Part shown: piece by piece, positions 49,511 to 57,644 of the stretch | How the letters are laid out: the number at the start of each line of letters is the position of its first letter | Numbering within the stretch: the stretch's first letter is position 1 | Origin: Halorussus halobius | Lineage (GTDB): Archaea > Halobacteriota > Halobacteria > Halobacteriales > Haladaptataceae | Assembly (NCBI RefSeq): GCF_004765805.1 | Contig: NZ_ML219773.1 | Coordinates: 558,001-622,000 of the forward strand | Length of the DNA: 64,000 nucleotides | Direction of reading: 5' to 3' | Notes under the pieces: model-generated | Told to the model about the DNA's origin: nothing | Databases searched by the model: none | Seen by the model: only the letters and a program-made list of their open reading frames with translations | Made by a program: the position numbers and the translations under genes

Positions 49511-52249
49511 TCACTCGACCTCGCGTTTCAGTTCCGCCAGTTCGTTCATCGCCTCCAGCGGCGTCATCGTCGCCACGTCGACCTCGCGCAGGCGCGCGGC
49601 GAGTTCGTCCTCGGGGCCGTCGGCGACGGCTCTCGGGGCCGATTCGCCGGTTTCCGGGTCGGCCGACCCGGAAACCGGCTCCGACGCCGCGCTCGCGGGT
49701 CGTCCGCTCGCGTCCGAGGCGGGGGAAGCGGCGGCCGCCGCTTCCCCCGCCTCGCTCGCCAGTAACTCGCGGGCGCGCTCGACCACCGAGTCGGGGACGC
49801 CGGCCTCGCGGGCGACCTGCACGCCGTAGGAGGCGGTGGCCGCGCCCCGGCGCACCTCGTGGTCGAAGGTCACGTCGCCGCCGGTCTCGTCGGCCGCGAA
49901 GTGGAGGTTGACGGCCTCGGGCAGGTCCTCGGCGACGGCGGTGAGTTCGTGGTGGTGGGTCGCAAAGAGGGTGCGCGCGCCCACCTCGTCGTGGAGGTGT
50001 TCGGTCACGGCGCGGGCGATGGCGAGGCCGTCGGTCGTGCTGGTGCCCCGGCCCACCTCGTCGAGCAGGACCAGCGACTCGTCGGTCGCGTCCCGGAGGA
50101 TGGCGGCGAGTTCGGTCATCTCGACCATGAACGTCGAGCGCCCGCCGGCGATGTCGTCGCTCGCGCCGACGCGGGTGAAGATTCGGTCGACCGGCTCGAT
50201 TCGGGCGCTGGCGGCCGGGACGAAGCTCCCGACCTGCGCGAGGACGGTTATCAGCGCGACCTGTCGCATGTAGGTCGACTTGCCCGACATGTTCGGGCCG
50301 GTGACGACCGCGAACCGCTCGTCCGAATCGAGCGCGGCGTCGTTGGGCACGAACGAGTCCTGCGTGCGCTCGACGACCGGGTGGCGGCCGCGCTCGATGG
50401 CGATTCCGTCGCCGCCGATTTCTGGCCGAGCGTAGTCCCTGGTCGCGGCGACCTCGCCGAGCGCGGCCAGCGCGTCGAGGTCCGCGAGCGCGTCGGCGAC
50501 CGCCTGCACGCGCTCGGACTCGTCGGCCACGGTCGCCCGGACCTCGCGGAACAGTTCGTGTTCGAGGTCGTCGGCCCGGCTCTCCGCTCGCAGAATCTCG
50601 TCCTCGCGCTGCTTGAGTTCCGGCGTGTAGAACCGCTCGGCGTTCTTGAGCGTCTGCCTGCGGGTGTAGTCGTCCGGGACCGAGTCGAGGTTGGGGTTCG
50701 TGACCTCGATGTAGTAGCCGTGGACCGAGTTGTGGCCGACCTTCAGCGAGTCGATGCCCGTGCGCTCGCGCTCGCTGGCTTCGAGGTCGTCTATCCACGA
50801 CTTGCCCTCGCGCTCGGTCCGGCGGAGGTCGTCGAGTTCCTCGTCGTAGCCCTCCTTGATGACGTCGCCCTCGGTTATCTCTCTGGGCGGGTCCTCCCGG
50901 ACGGCGCGGTCTATCAGGTCGCGCACCTCGCTCAGTTCGTCGAGGCGCTCGCGGAGTTCGCCGAGCCGCTCGCTCTCGAAGCCCGCCATCTCCGCCTTCA
51001 ACTCGGGCACCACGTCGAGCGTGGCCTTCAGCGAGCGCAGGTCGCGGGCGTTGGCCCGGCCCCGCGAGATGCGAGCGACGAGGCGCTCGACGTCGTACAC
51101 GTCCCGGAGCAGGTCGCGGGCTGACTCGCGGGCCTGCACGTCGTGAGTCCACTCCTCGACCGCGTCGAGTCGGGCGTCGATGCGCTCGGGGTCGAGCAGG
51201 GGCCGCCGGAGCCAGTCGGTCAGTCGCCGGCTCCCGAGCGCGCAGGCGGTCTCGTCCAGCACGCCCAGCAGCGTCACCCCGGCGTCGCCGTGGACCGTCC
51301 GGCGCTCGAACAGTTCGAGGCTGGCGAGCGCGACCCGGTCGAGCAGCATGTACTCCCGCGGCTCGTAGCGCGTGAGGTGGTTGAGGTAGTCGAGCCGGTC
51401 GTCGGCCGTCGCGTCGCCGGCCCCGCCCTCGGCGTCGGTCCCGTCCGCGTCGCCGTCGTCGGCGTCGCTTCCCCCGACGTCCGCGCCGCCGCGCGCGTAC
51501 TCGGCGTACGCCAGCAGCGCGCCGCACGCCCGTATCTCGGCGTCGGCCGCGAGCAGCGAGTCGGGCGAGCCGAAGTACGCCGCGACCTTGCCCGCCGCCG
51601 CGTCAGGGTCGAAGGCTCCGGGGTCGTACGGCGAGACCATGCAGTCGCCGTCGAAGACCGCCGAGGTGGCGTCCTCGACGCCCGGTTCCACGATGGCCTC
51701 CGCCGGCGCGAACCGGCTGACCTCGTCGGCGACCGCCTCGGCCCGCCGCGCGCTGGTGGCGTAGAAGTCGCCGGTCGAGACGTCCAGCAGCGCCAGCCCG
51801 TACCGGTCGGGGTCGCGGGTCAGGCACGCCACGAAGTTGTTGTCGTCGCCGTCGAGCAGTTCGTCCTCGGTCAGCGTGCCCGGCGTCACGACGCGGGTGA
51901 CCGCCCGGTCGACCACGCCGGTCGTCTCCGCGGGGTCCTGCACCTGGTCGGCGACCGCGACCCGGTAGCCCGCGTCCAGCAGCGTCTCGATGTACGACTC
52001 GGCGCTGTCGATGGGGATGCCCGACATCGGGTAGGTGCCGGTCGAGTCCTCGCGCTGGGTCAGCGCGATCTCGAGCAGTCGGGCGGTCCGCTCGGCGGCC
52101 TCGCAGAAGGTCTCGTAGAAGTCCCCGACCTGGAACAGCACGAGCGAGTCGTCGTACGCCCGACACAGTTCGTAGTACTGGCGCATCATCGGCGTCAGGT
52201 CGTCGGCTCGCTCGGCCATCTTCTCCGGAGGTCCCAGCGCCGCGTCCAT
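49511..52249 (-). CDS. mutS: DNA mismatch repair protein MutS
   Basis: Recognises mismatches and small loops. The 912-residue protein has the N-terminal mismatch-binding Phe-x-Glu in [10 protein letters not shown] (about 43), the connector and lever domains with a haloarchaeal acidic insertion (about 255-290, Gly/Asp/Ala-rich), the clamp with [11 protein letters not shown], and the ATPase with Walker [15 protein letters not shown] (about 650), the signature [12 protein letters not shown], Walker [14 protein letters not shown] and the His-containing [10 protein letters not shown]. After residue 830 comes a low-complexity Ala/Ser/Glu linker, then a C-terminal helix [16 protein letters not shown]. 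No mutL is adjacent. The linker DNA contains two long perfect palindromes. Confidence 0.97.
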   Translation of the reverse strand: MDAALGPPEKMAERADDLTPMMRQYYELCRAYDDSLVLFQVGDFYETFCEAAERTARLLEIALTQREDSTGTYPMSGIPIDSAESYIETLLDAGYRVAVADQVQDPAETTGVVDRAVTRVVTPGTLTEDELLDGDDNNFVACLTRDPDRYGLALLDVSTGDFYATSARRAEAVADEVSRFAPAEAIVEPGVEDATSAVFDGDCMVSPYDPGAFDPDAAAGKVAAYFGSPDSLLAADAEIRACGALLAYAEYARGGADVGGSDADDGDADGTDAEGGAGDATADDRLDYLNHLTRYEPREYMLLDRVALASLELFERRTVHGDAGVTLLGVLDETACALGSRRLTDWLRRPLLDPERIDARLDAVEEWTHDVQARESARDLLRDVYDVERLVARISRGRANARDLRSLKATLDVVPELKAEMAGFESERLGELRERLDELSEVRDLIDRAVREDPPREITEGDVIKEGYDEELDDLRRTEREGKSWIDDLEASERERTGIDSLKVGHNSVHGYYIEVTNPNLDSVPDDYTRRQTLKNAERFYTPELKQREDEILRAESRADDLEHELFREVRATVADESERVQAVADALADLDALAALGEVAATRDYARPEIGGDGIAIERGRHPVVERTQDSFVPNDAALDSDERFAVVTGPNMSGKSTYMRQVALITVLAQVGSFVPAASARIEPVDRIFTRVGASDDIAGGRSTFMVEMTELAAILRDATDESLVLLDEVGRGTSTTDGLAIARAVTEHLHDEVGARTLFATHHHELTAVAEDLPEAVNLHFAADETGGDVTFDHEVRRGAATASYGVQVAREAGVPDSVVERARELLASEAGEAAAAASPASDASGRPASAASEPVSGSADPETGESAPRAVADGPEDELAARLREVDVATMTPLEAMNELAELKREVE
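49646..49679. repeat. 34-bp perfect palindrome within mutS
   Basis: Two 17-base arms (GCCGGTTTCCGGGTCGG and its exact complement) meet at 49662/49663 without a loop. It encodes part of the low-complexity linker ([12 protein letters not shown]) between the ATPase domain and the C-terminal helix of MutS. Confidence 0.95.
49715..49754. repeat. 40-bp perfect palindrome within mutS
   Basis: Arms CGAGGCGGGGGAAGCGGCGG (49715-49734) and its exact complement (49735-49754) meet without a loop. It encodes the [10 protein letters not shown] stretch of the MutS linker and lies 36 bp from the 34-bp palindrome. The next bases outward do not pair, so the symmetry stops exactly at 40 bp. Confidence 0.95.
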
Positions 52250-52396
52250 GGGTAGTCGTCAGGGGACTGCCCCCGATATACCCCTCGAAACGGACCGCCG
52301 GGTCGGGGCGCGCGGGGCGGTCGGACTCGCAGTTCCGATTCGCTCGGGATGCAGGAACCCGAACCGATAAGTATTGCTTCCGAGACGAATCTATAT

Positions 52397-52978
52397 ATGA
52401 TGTCGTTGCCCCTGTGGAAGTTTACCCGGAACCGGTACGGGCGGGCGCTGTACGACGCGCTGGCCGACCGGGGCGTCACGGCGACCAGGATGTACCTCTA
52501 CCGGGCGGCGCTGGACGACGTCCCCGCCGTCGAACCGCCAGCGGGCGTCCGATTCGCGGTTCGGGACCCCGAGACGCTCGACGCCGACGAGTACGCGGAC
52601 TTCGCCGACCCCGAACCGGAGGACCTCGCCGTCGTCGCCGAGTCCGACGGCGGCGTCGCGGGCTACCTGTTCCTGACCGACGCCCGACCCAAGCGCGTCG
52701 ACCCGCTCGCCCGGACTTACGACTTCGAGGGGGCGTACGTCTGGCGGCTGTTCGTCGCCCCGCCGCGTCGCGGTCGCGGAATCGCCACGGCGCTCGTGAA
52801 CCGGGCGCTCGCGGTCGCTCGCGACGAGCGCGACGCCGAGAGCGCCTGCGCGCTCGTGGCCGCCGACAACCGCCCCTCGCAGTGGGTGTTCGAGACCAAC
52901 GGGTTCGAGCGCCGCGAGGCCCGCTCGTACGTCCGGCTCGGTCCCTGCGAGTTCCGGCGACGGCGGGCGGCGACCTGA
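52397..52978 (+). CDS. GNAT-family N-acetyltransferase
   Basis: Acetyl-CoA-dependent transferase of unknown substrate (193 residues). Core GNAT features: strand AYVWRLFVAPPRRGRGIATALVNRAL, where R-G-R-G-I-A binds the CoA pyrophosphate, and VAADNRPSQWVFETNGFERREARSYVRLG for the C-terminal part. The start MMSLPLWKFTRNRYGRALYDALADRG is a helical extension seen in haloarchaeal members. The ATG at 52397 lies about 27 nt after a GATAAGTATT box; longer upstream starts would overlap the promoter. Confidence 0.88.
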   Translation: MMSLPLWKFTRNRYGRALYDALADRGVTATRMYLYRAALDDVPAVEPPAGVRFAVRDPETLDADEYADFADPEPEDLAVVAESDGGVAGYLFLTDARPKRVDPLARTYDFEGAYVWRLFVAPPRRGRGIATALVNRALAVARDERDAESACALVAADNRPSQWVFETNGFERREARSYVRLGPCEFRRRRAAT

Positions 52979-52982
52979 TGGG

Positions 52983-53027
52983 TATATTCGGGAATATATA
53001 TTTATTTATTGCGTAATTTTATAGTCT
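52983..53027 (+). promoter_or_regulatory. AT-rich promoter region of the lipid-headgroup gene
   Basis: TATATTC-GG-GAATATA (52983-52998) is a perfect 7-bp dyad, followed by an AT-rich stretch and ATTTTATAG (53017-53025), about 28 nt before the ATG at 53051. The latter fits a TATA box for a leaderless transcript; the dyad may be an operator. Confidence 0.45.
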
Positions 53028-53050
53028 TTCGGACGCGTGCTTCGAACACG

Positions 53051-53752
53051 ATGTCGGACGAACCAGGCCCGACCGACTGGACGGTTCCGGCGGTGGCCGC
53101 GAGACGACTCGGCGGTCGCGAGTCCGTCTGGGACGGCGACTTCCGGTCGCGGCTGACCCTCGCGGACTACGTCAGTCTGGTCGCGCTGTTCTTCGGCTGG
53201 TCGTCGGCGCTGTTGTTCGTCTCGGGCGAGCGAAACTGGGCGATGGTCGTGATGTTCGTGGCGTTCCTGTTCGACAAACTCGACGGCTACGTCGCCCGGC
53301 GGACCGGCCAGACGTCGCCGTTCGGTCGGCAGGTGGACTCGTTCATCGACATCTTCGCGTACCTCGTGCCGGCCGCGCTGCTGTACCACTACGCGCTGTC
53401 GCCGTCGCTGGCGGTCAGCGCGGTCGTGGGCTTCCTGATACTCGCGTTCGGCGGTCTCCGACTCGTCCGGCACAACGACGAGGGGTTCCTCTCGGACGGG
53501 GAGACGAGCTACTACCACGGCACCACGGTCGTCCACACCAACTTCGTGGTCGTCGCCAACTACCTCGCGGCGGCGTACCTCCCGCGCTGGAGTCCGTGGG
53601 TCGCGGCCGGAAGCGTCGCGCTCGCCTGCCCGCTGATGGTGTCGAACTACCGGAGCCCGAAGTCGGACGTGGCCCACGTGCTCGCCGGGGGAGCGGCGCT
53701 GCTCGCGGCGGCGCTGGTGCTGGCGCTCGAGTTCGGCGTCGGCCTCCCATGA
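53051..53752 (+). CDS. CDP-alcohol phosphatidyltransferase-family membrane enzyme
   Basis: Joins a CDP-activated lipid to an alcohol headgroup (or the reverse) in polar lipid synthesis. The complete family signature is present: D75, D78, G79, A82, R83, then after eight residues G92, D96 and D100 (FDKLDGYVARRTG and FGRQVDSFID). About six hydrophobic segments surround it. Length 233 residues is typical. The acceptor alcohol (glycerol phosphate, serine or inositol phosphate) cannot be told. Overlaps the PHP gene by four bases. Confidence 0.92.
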   Translation: MSDEPGPTDWTVPAVAARRLGGRESVWDGDFRSRLTLADYVSLVALFFGWSSALLFVSGERNWAMVVMFVAFLFDKLDGYVARRTGQTSPFGRQVDSFIDIFAYLVPAALLYHYALSPSLAVSAVVGFLILAFGGLRLVRHNDEGFLSDGETSYYHGTTVVHTNFVVVANYLAAAYLPRWSPWVAAGSVALACPLMVSNYRSPKSDVAHVLAGGAALLAAALVLALEFGVGLP

Positions 53753-54435
53753 GCGGGGACGGCGTCGTGACGGTCGACCCGCACGTCCACACTCGGGCGT
53801 CCTACGACGCGACCGCGAGCGTCCGGGCGGTGCTGGAGCGGGCGAGCGCGGTCGGACTGAACGCCGTCGTCGTGACCGACCACGACGAGATCGAGGCGTC
53901 GCTCCGGGCGGCCGAACTCGCGCCGGAATACGGGCTCGTCGGCATCCCCGGCGTCGAGGTGTCGACCGACGACGGCCACCTGCTCGCAATCGGCGTCGAC
54001 GAGCGCCCCGACCCCCGCCGACCCTTCGCCGAGACGGTCGAGACCGTCCGGGCGGCGGGCGGGGTCGCCGTCGTCCCGCACCCGTTCCAGCGCACCCGCC
54101 ACGGCGTTCGGAAATCGACTATCCACGACTGCGACGGCATCGAGACGCTCAACGCCTGCTCGCTGTCGAGCTATCGCAACCGGGAGGCCACCCGGTTCGC
54201 CCGTCGGCGCGACTACCCGCAACTCGCCGGGAGCGACGCCCACGACGCGGCGCTGGTCGGCCGCGCCTACACCGAGGTTCGGCTTCCGAACGACCCCGCC
54301 GACCCGACCCGCGAGGCCGTCCTCGACGCGGTCCGCCGGGGTCGGACGGCCGTTCGCGGCCGGCTCGCGTCCAAGCGGTCGTACCTCCGCAAGTACGTCC
54401 GGAACGCCCGCATCCGGGCGCTGTCGCTCCTCTGA
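53749..54435 (+). CDS. PHP-domain phosphoesterase
   Basis: Metal-dependent hydrolase with the PHP fold: motif I VDPHVHTRASYDA (His-x-His, residues 12-14), motif II VVVTDHDEIEA (about 44), GIPGVEVSTDDGHLLAIGV (about 67) with the Glu ligand, VVPHPFQR (about 104) and the last motif AGSDAHDAALVGRAYT (about 165). All metal ligands are present, so it should be active, perhaps as a nuclease or a sugar/phospholipid-related phosphatase. ATGA overlap links it to the lipid-headgroup enzyme, which hints at, but does not prove, a lipid role. Confidence 0.9.
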   Translation: MSGDGVVTVDPHVHTRASYDATASVRAVLERASAVGLNAVVVTDHDEIEASLRAAELAPEYGLVGIPGVEVSTDDGHLLAIGVDERPDPRRPFAETVETVRAAGGVAVVPHPFQRTRHGVRKSTIHDCDGIETLNACSLSSYRNREATRFARRRDYPQLAGSDAHDAALVGRAYTEVRLPNDPADPTREAVLDAVRRGRTAVRGRLASKRSYLRKYVRNARIRALSLL

Positions 54436-54471
54436 GTCTTTCCGACGGGCCGAAACGCGACGGATTTGGGG

Positions 54472-55779
54472 TCACAGCACCCCGAACAGCGGGAGCGCCA
54501 GACAGACCGCCCAGCCCGCGACGCCGACCGCGAGCGCGCGGCGGTCCGGGGGCCCGTCGGCCCGGGCGCTCCCGGCCGCCAGCAGGCCCAGCGAGACCAG
54601 CAGCGCGACCCGATGGAGGACGAGCCGTATCGACAGCGCGACCAACCCGAGCGTCGAGAAGTCGAGGACGAACGCGGCTCCGAGTCCGGCGACCGCGAGC
54701 GCGAACGCCGTCGTCGGGTCGAGCGGCCGGGCGGTCCGGGCCGCGGCGACCGGGACGCCGACCGCCAGCACCGGGTACAGCGCCCCGGCGAACACCTTGG
54801 GCGAGGTCCCCGGGAACGCCCCCTCCAGCCAGACCCCGCTCGCTCGCACCCCGAGGTACAGCGCCACCAGCGTCGCCGGCAGGACGAACTTGCGGCCCTC
54901 CTCGGCGACGGCGGACTCGACCGTCGCGCGCACCTCCCGCGCGGAGGGGAGCCTCCGGGTTGTCGACGCGCCCACGACCAGCGCGGCGAGCGCGAGTTCG
55001 ACCGCCGTAATCCAGCCGTCGTTGCCCCCGCCGCGATTGCCCCGGTACTCCCGGCGGACCTCCGAGACGTACGGCTCGCCGACGAACTCGCGCTCGACGG
55101 TCCGGGCCGCGCCCTGCACGTCGGTCACGGTGTGGCGGAGCCGGAACCAGTCCCAGTACTCGGCGTGGGCCTGTAGCGCGGTCCACTCGTCGGCGGCGCG
55201 GGGCGACTCGTAGGCCCGGAGGTGCTGGCGCGTCCCGAGGTACGTCCCGGCGTGGAGCTGGTAGTCGGGCCGTACCCACTCGCCGGTCCGGGCTTCGCCA
55301 GCGTTCCCGGCGTCGCTGACGTTCGCTCCGCTGGCGTTTGCGCCACTCGCCCGGGCCTCGACGTAGCTGTACCGGGTCGACCCCCGGGCCGCGCTCCAGT
55401 CGACGCCGTCGTCGTCGACCACGACCGCGTGGGTACCGGCGTCGGCTTCCGACTCGCCGTCGTCGGTCCGGTTCCATTCGAGGCCGCGCTCGTCGGTCAG
55501 CGCCTGCCGGACCTCGCCGGGTCCGCCGTGGAGTACGATGTTGATGGCGAGCGTGCGCGACTCGACCGACCGTCCGGCGCTGGTGTACGGCCACAACAGG
55601 CTCTCGCTCCCCTCGGGCCGGACGAGCGCGTCTTCCGCTGGCGCGCCGGAGACGGTCGAGTCGCCGGCGGCCGGTTCGACCGCCGGCGCGTCGGCGGGGC
55701 CGGGGAGGCCGCCCCAGCCGGCGACGCCGACCAGCGCGACCGCGACGAGCGCGAGGGCCGCCGTTCGGAGACGAGCCAT
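54472..55779 (-). CDS. membrane protein with LssY-like extracellular region (435 aa)
   Basis: An N-terminal signal/anchor (about 5-25), a soluble external region of about 220 residues, then five or six hydrophobic segments from about 250 to 430. The external region contains LAINIVLHGGPGEVRQALTD, RPDYQLHAGTYLGTRQHLRAYE and WDWFRLRHTVTDVQGAARTVE, which resemble the LssY C-terminal domain in order and spacing; that is a suggestion only. Function unknown. It is followed in the same direction by no gene but is preceded, 96 nt upstream, by a polytopic glycosyltransferase-like gene, so the two may be co-transcribed. Confidence 0.7.
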   Translation of the reverse strand: MARLRTAALALVAVALVGVAGWGGLPGPADAPAVEPAAGDSTVSGAPAEDALVRPEGSESLLWPYTSAGRSVESRTLAINIVLHGGPGEVRQALTDERGLEWNRTDDGESEADAGTHAVVVDDDGVDWSAARGSTRYSYVEARASGANASGANVSDAGNAGEARTGEWVRPDYQLHAGTYLGTRQHLRAYESPRAADEWTALQAHAEYWDWFRLRHTVTDVQGAARTVEREFVGEPYVSEVRREYRGNRGGGNDGWITAVELALAALVVGASTTRRLPSAREVRATVESAVAEEGRKFVLPATLVALYLGVRASGVWLEGAFPGTSPKVFAGALYPVLAVGVPVAAARTARPLDPTTAFALAVAGLGAAFVLDFSTLGLVALSIRLVLHRVALLVSLGLLAAGSARADGPPDRRALAVGVAGWAVCLALPLFGVL

Positions 55780-55875
55780 CGATTCGTTCCGGCGTTCTCA
55801 CCCCCTCGTCAAGAGTGTATCCCCGAAGTCGGTGACGCTCCGCCCCGTCGCCGGACCGACGGCCGCCGGTCCGGG

Positions 55876-57444
55876 TCACCCCTCGTGGACGCGGTAGACC
55901 ACGACGCCCTCGTTCTCGAAGACCGGGTCGTACCGACCGGTCGCCGCCAGCGAGCGCTCGAGCGCGCCCGACGCGGCGTAGCGGTCGCCCCGGACGGTGT
56001 ACTCGCCTCGCGGCACGTAGAGGTAGTCGGGGTCGGCGTCCACGGTCGCGGTCCACTCCGCGAGGCAGGCCGCCGACTCGCACGTCGAGGCGTTCTCGAA
56101 GGCGTGGAGGTGGCGCTGGTAGTCGGCCGGACCGCGCCACTCGACGCCCCACGGCGCGACCAGTATCGTGCGGTCGGCCACCGCAGGGAACCACTCGGCG
56201 GCGTCCCCGAGCGCGACGAAGGCGGCGTCGTCGGGCGTCTCTCGCGCGGCCCACGCCATGGCCTCGACGTCGTCGTCGTCGACGAATGCCGGCGTGGTGT
56301 CGTCGGTCGGGCCGCCGAACTCGTAGCCCAGCGCGCCGACGCCGACCGACGCGACGACCACCAGCGCCGCGACAGCGACCCTGCGACGGGCCTCGGCGTC
56401 GGTCGCGCGCCCCCAACTCACGCGGTCGACCGCGACAATCGCCGCGCCGACCAGCGCGAACGCGCCGACGGTGTAGGCGAACCGGGGCTGCTCGAAGAGG
56501 AGTTCCGAGACGAACAGCCACGCCGGCAGGACCCGCCAGCCCGCGACCAGTAGGACCCCGCCCGCGAGAAGCGGCACGGCCGACCACGGCGACATCCCGT
56601 CGACCAGCGCCGAGACCAGCCCGCCGCCGACCCCGCCGTGGGTGCCCGCCGCGCCGAGGAACACCGCCGGGCCGTGGACCGACGCCACGGTCGCCCACCA
56701 CGGCGCGGCCAGCGCCAGTCCGCCGAATCCGACGACCGCGCCGCGAGCGAGTCCCCGGAGCGTCCGGTCGTAGCCCAGCCAGAACACCACGTAGGTCGTC
56801 GCGTAGAACAGCGCGTACGTCGGGTGGGTCAGGACGACGAGCGCGAACCCGGCCAGCCCGACCGGGAGCCACCCCGACTCGCGGTCGCGGAACAGCCGGA
56901 GGCCGGCGTACGCCCCGACCAGCGACACCAGGAAGGCGGGCGCGCGCACCAGCCCGCCGGCCGAGACGTGCCACTCCAGAATCTGCGGGTTGCACGCGAC
57001 CAGCAGGCCGGCGGCGGCCCCGCGAAGCCGACCGTCGACGACGTCGCGCCCGAGCAGGTCGCGCCCCAGCAGGTACGCCGGCATCAGCGCGGCGACCACG
57101 AACGCGGGCGGGACGAACCGGGCCGTCGCGAACGTCCCCGCGCCGAGGTCGCGGGCGAGCGCGAGGCCGTAGAACGCCAGCGGCGGGTAGGCGAACGGCA
57201 CGCCCTCGGCGGTGTAGTGGGGAATCGTCGCCGGGAGCGCGTACCCCGCCGCGCGTATCTCGTCGGCGACGACCGTGTACAGGCCCGCGCCGTACGCCGG
57301 GTACGGGTTGAGCGCGAGGTAGAGAACCGCCGCCGCGACCCCGACGAGCAACGCCCCGCCGAGCCACGGCGCGTCGGCCCGCGAGAGCGGCGCGGCGGGG
57401 AGCCGGTCCCGAGCGGTCGCTCCGAGTCGGGAACGCGGGCTCAT
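55876..57444 (-). CDS. polytopic glycosyltransferase-like membrane protein (522 aa)
   Basis: About ten hydrophobic segments, then a soluble C-terminal domain of about 130 residues. The first loop carries a likely catalytic acidic residue within YTVVADEIRAAGYALPATIPHY, and FAYPPLAFYGLALARDLGAG follows, a layout like GT-C glycosyltransferases that use lipid-linked sugars (PMT, ArnT and GT87 groups). The C-terminal region (MAWAARETPDDAAFVALGDAAEWFPAVADRTILV) resembles domains of dolichyl-phosphate-mannose transferase-like proteins. Probably transfers a sugar to a lipid or protein on the outer face. Specificity unknown. Confidence 0.78.
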   Translation of the reverse strand: MSPRSRLGATARDRLPAAPLSRADAPWLGGALLVGVAAAVLYLALNPYPAYGAGLYTVVADEIRAAGYALPATIPHYTAEGVPFAYPPLAFYGLALARDLGAGTFATARFVPPAFVVAALMPAYLLGRDLLGRDVVDGRLRGAAAGLLVACNPQILEWHVSAGGLVRAPAFLVSLVGAYAGLRLFRDRESGWLPVGLAGFALVVLTHPTYALFYATTYVVFWLGYDRTLRGLARGAVVGFGGLALAAPWWATVASVHGPAVFLGAAGTHGGVGGGLVSALVDGMSPWSAVPLLAGGVLLVAGWRVLPAWLFVSELLFEQPRFAYTVGAFALVGAAIVAVDRVSWGRATDAEARRRVAVAALVVVASVGVGALGYEFGGPTDDTTPAFVDDDDVEAMAWAARETPDDAAFVALGDAAEWFPAVADRTILVAPWGVEWRGPADYQRHLHAFENASTCESAACLAEWTATVDADPDYLYVPRGEYTVRGDRYAASGALERSLAATGRYDPVFENEGVVVYRVHEG

Positions 57445-57644
57445 CGTCGAGCGGGGGGCGCAATCGCGGGGTCCGAGCCGGTGGCGACCGACAGCGACGC
57501 GGGGACGCCGATGGCGCTACGAGGTCTCTGGCGGGTCGTCATCGGCTCTCACCTGCCGCCAGCGCGTGAAAAAAGGTTCCGGTTCGACGCTCGGCCGTTC
57601 ACGGAACGATTAAACGGGTAACGAGACAAGGGACGGCCGAACGA

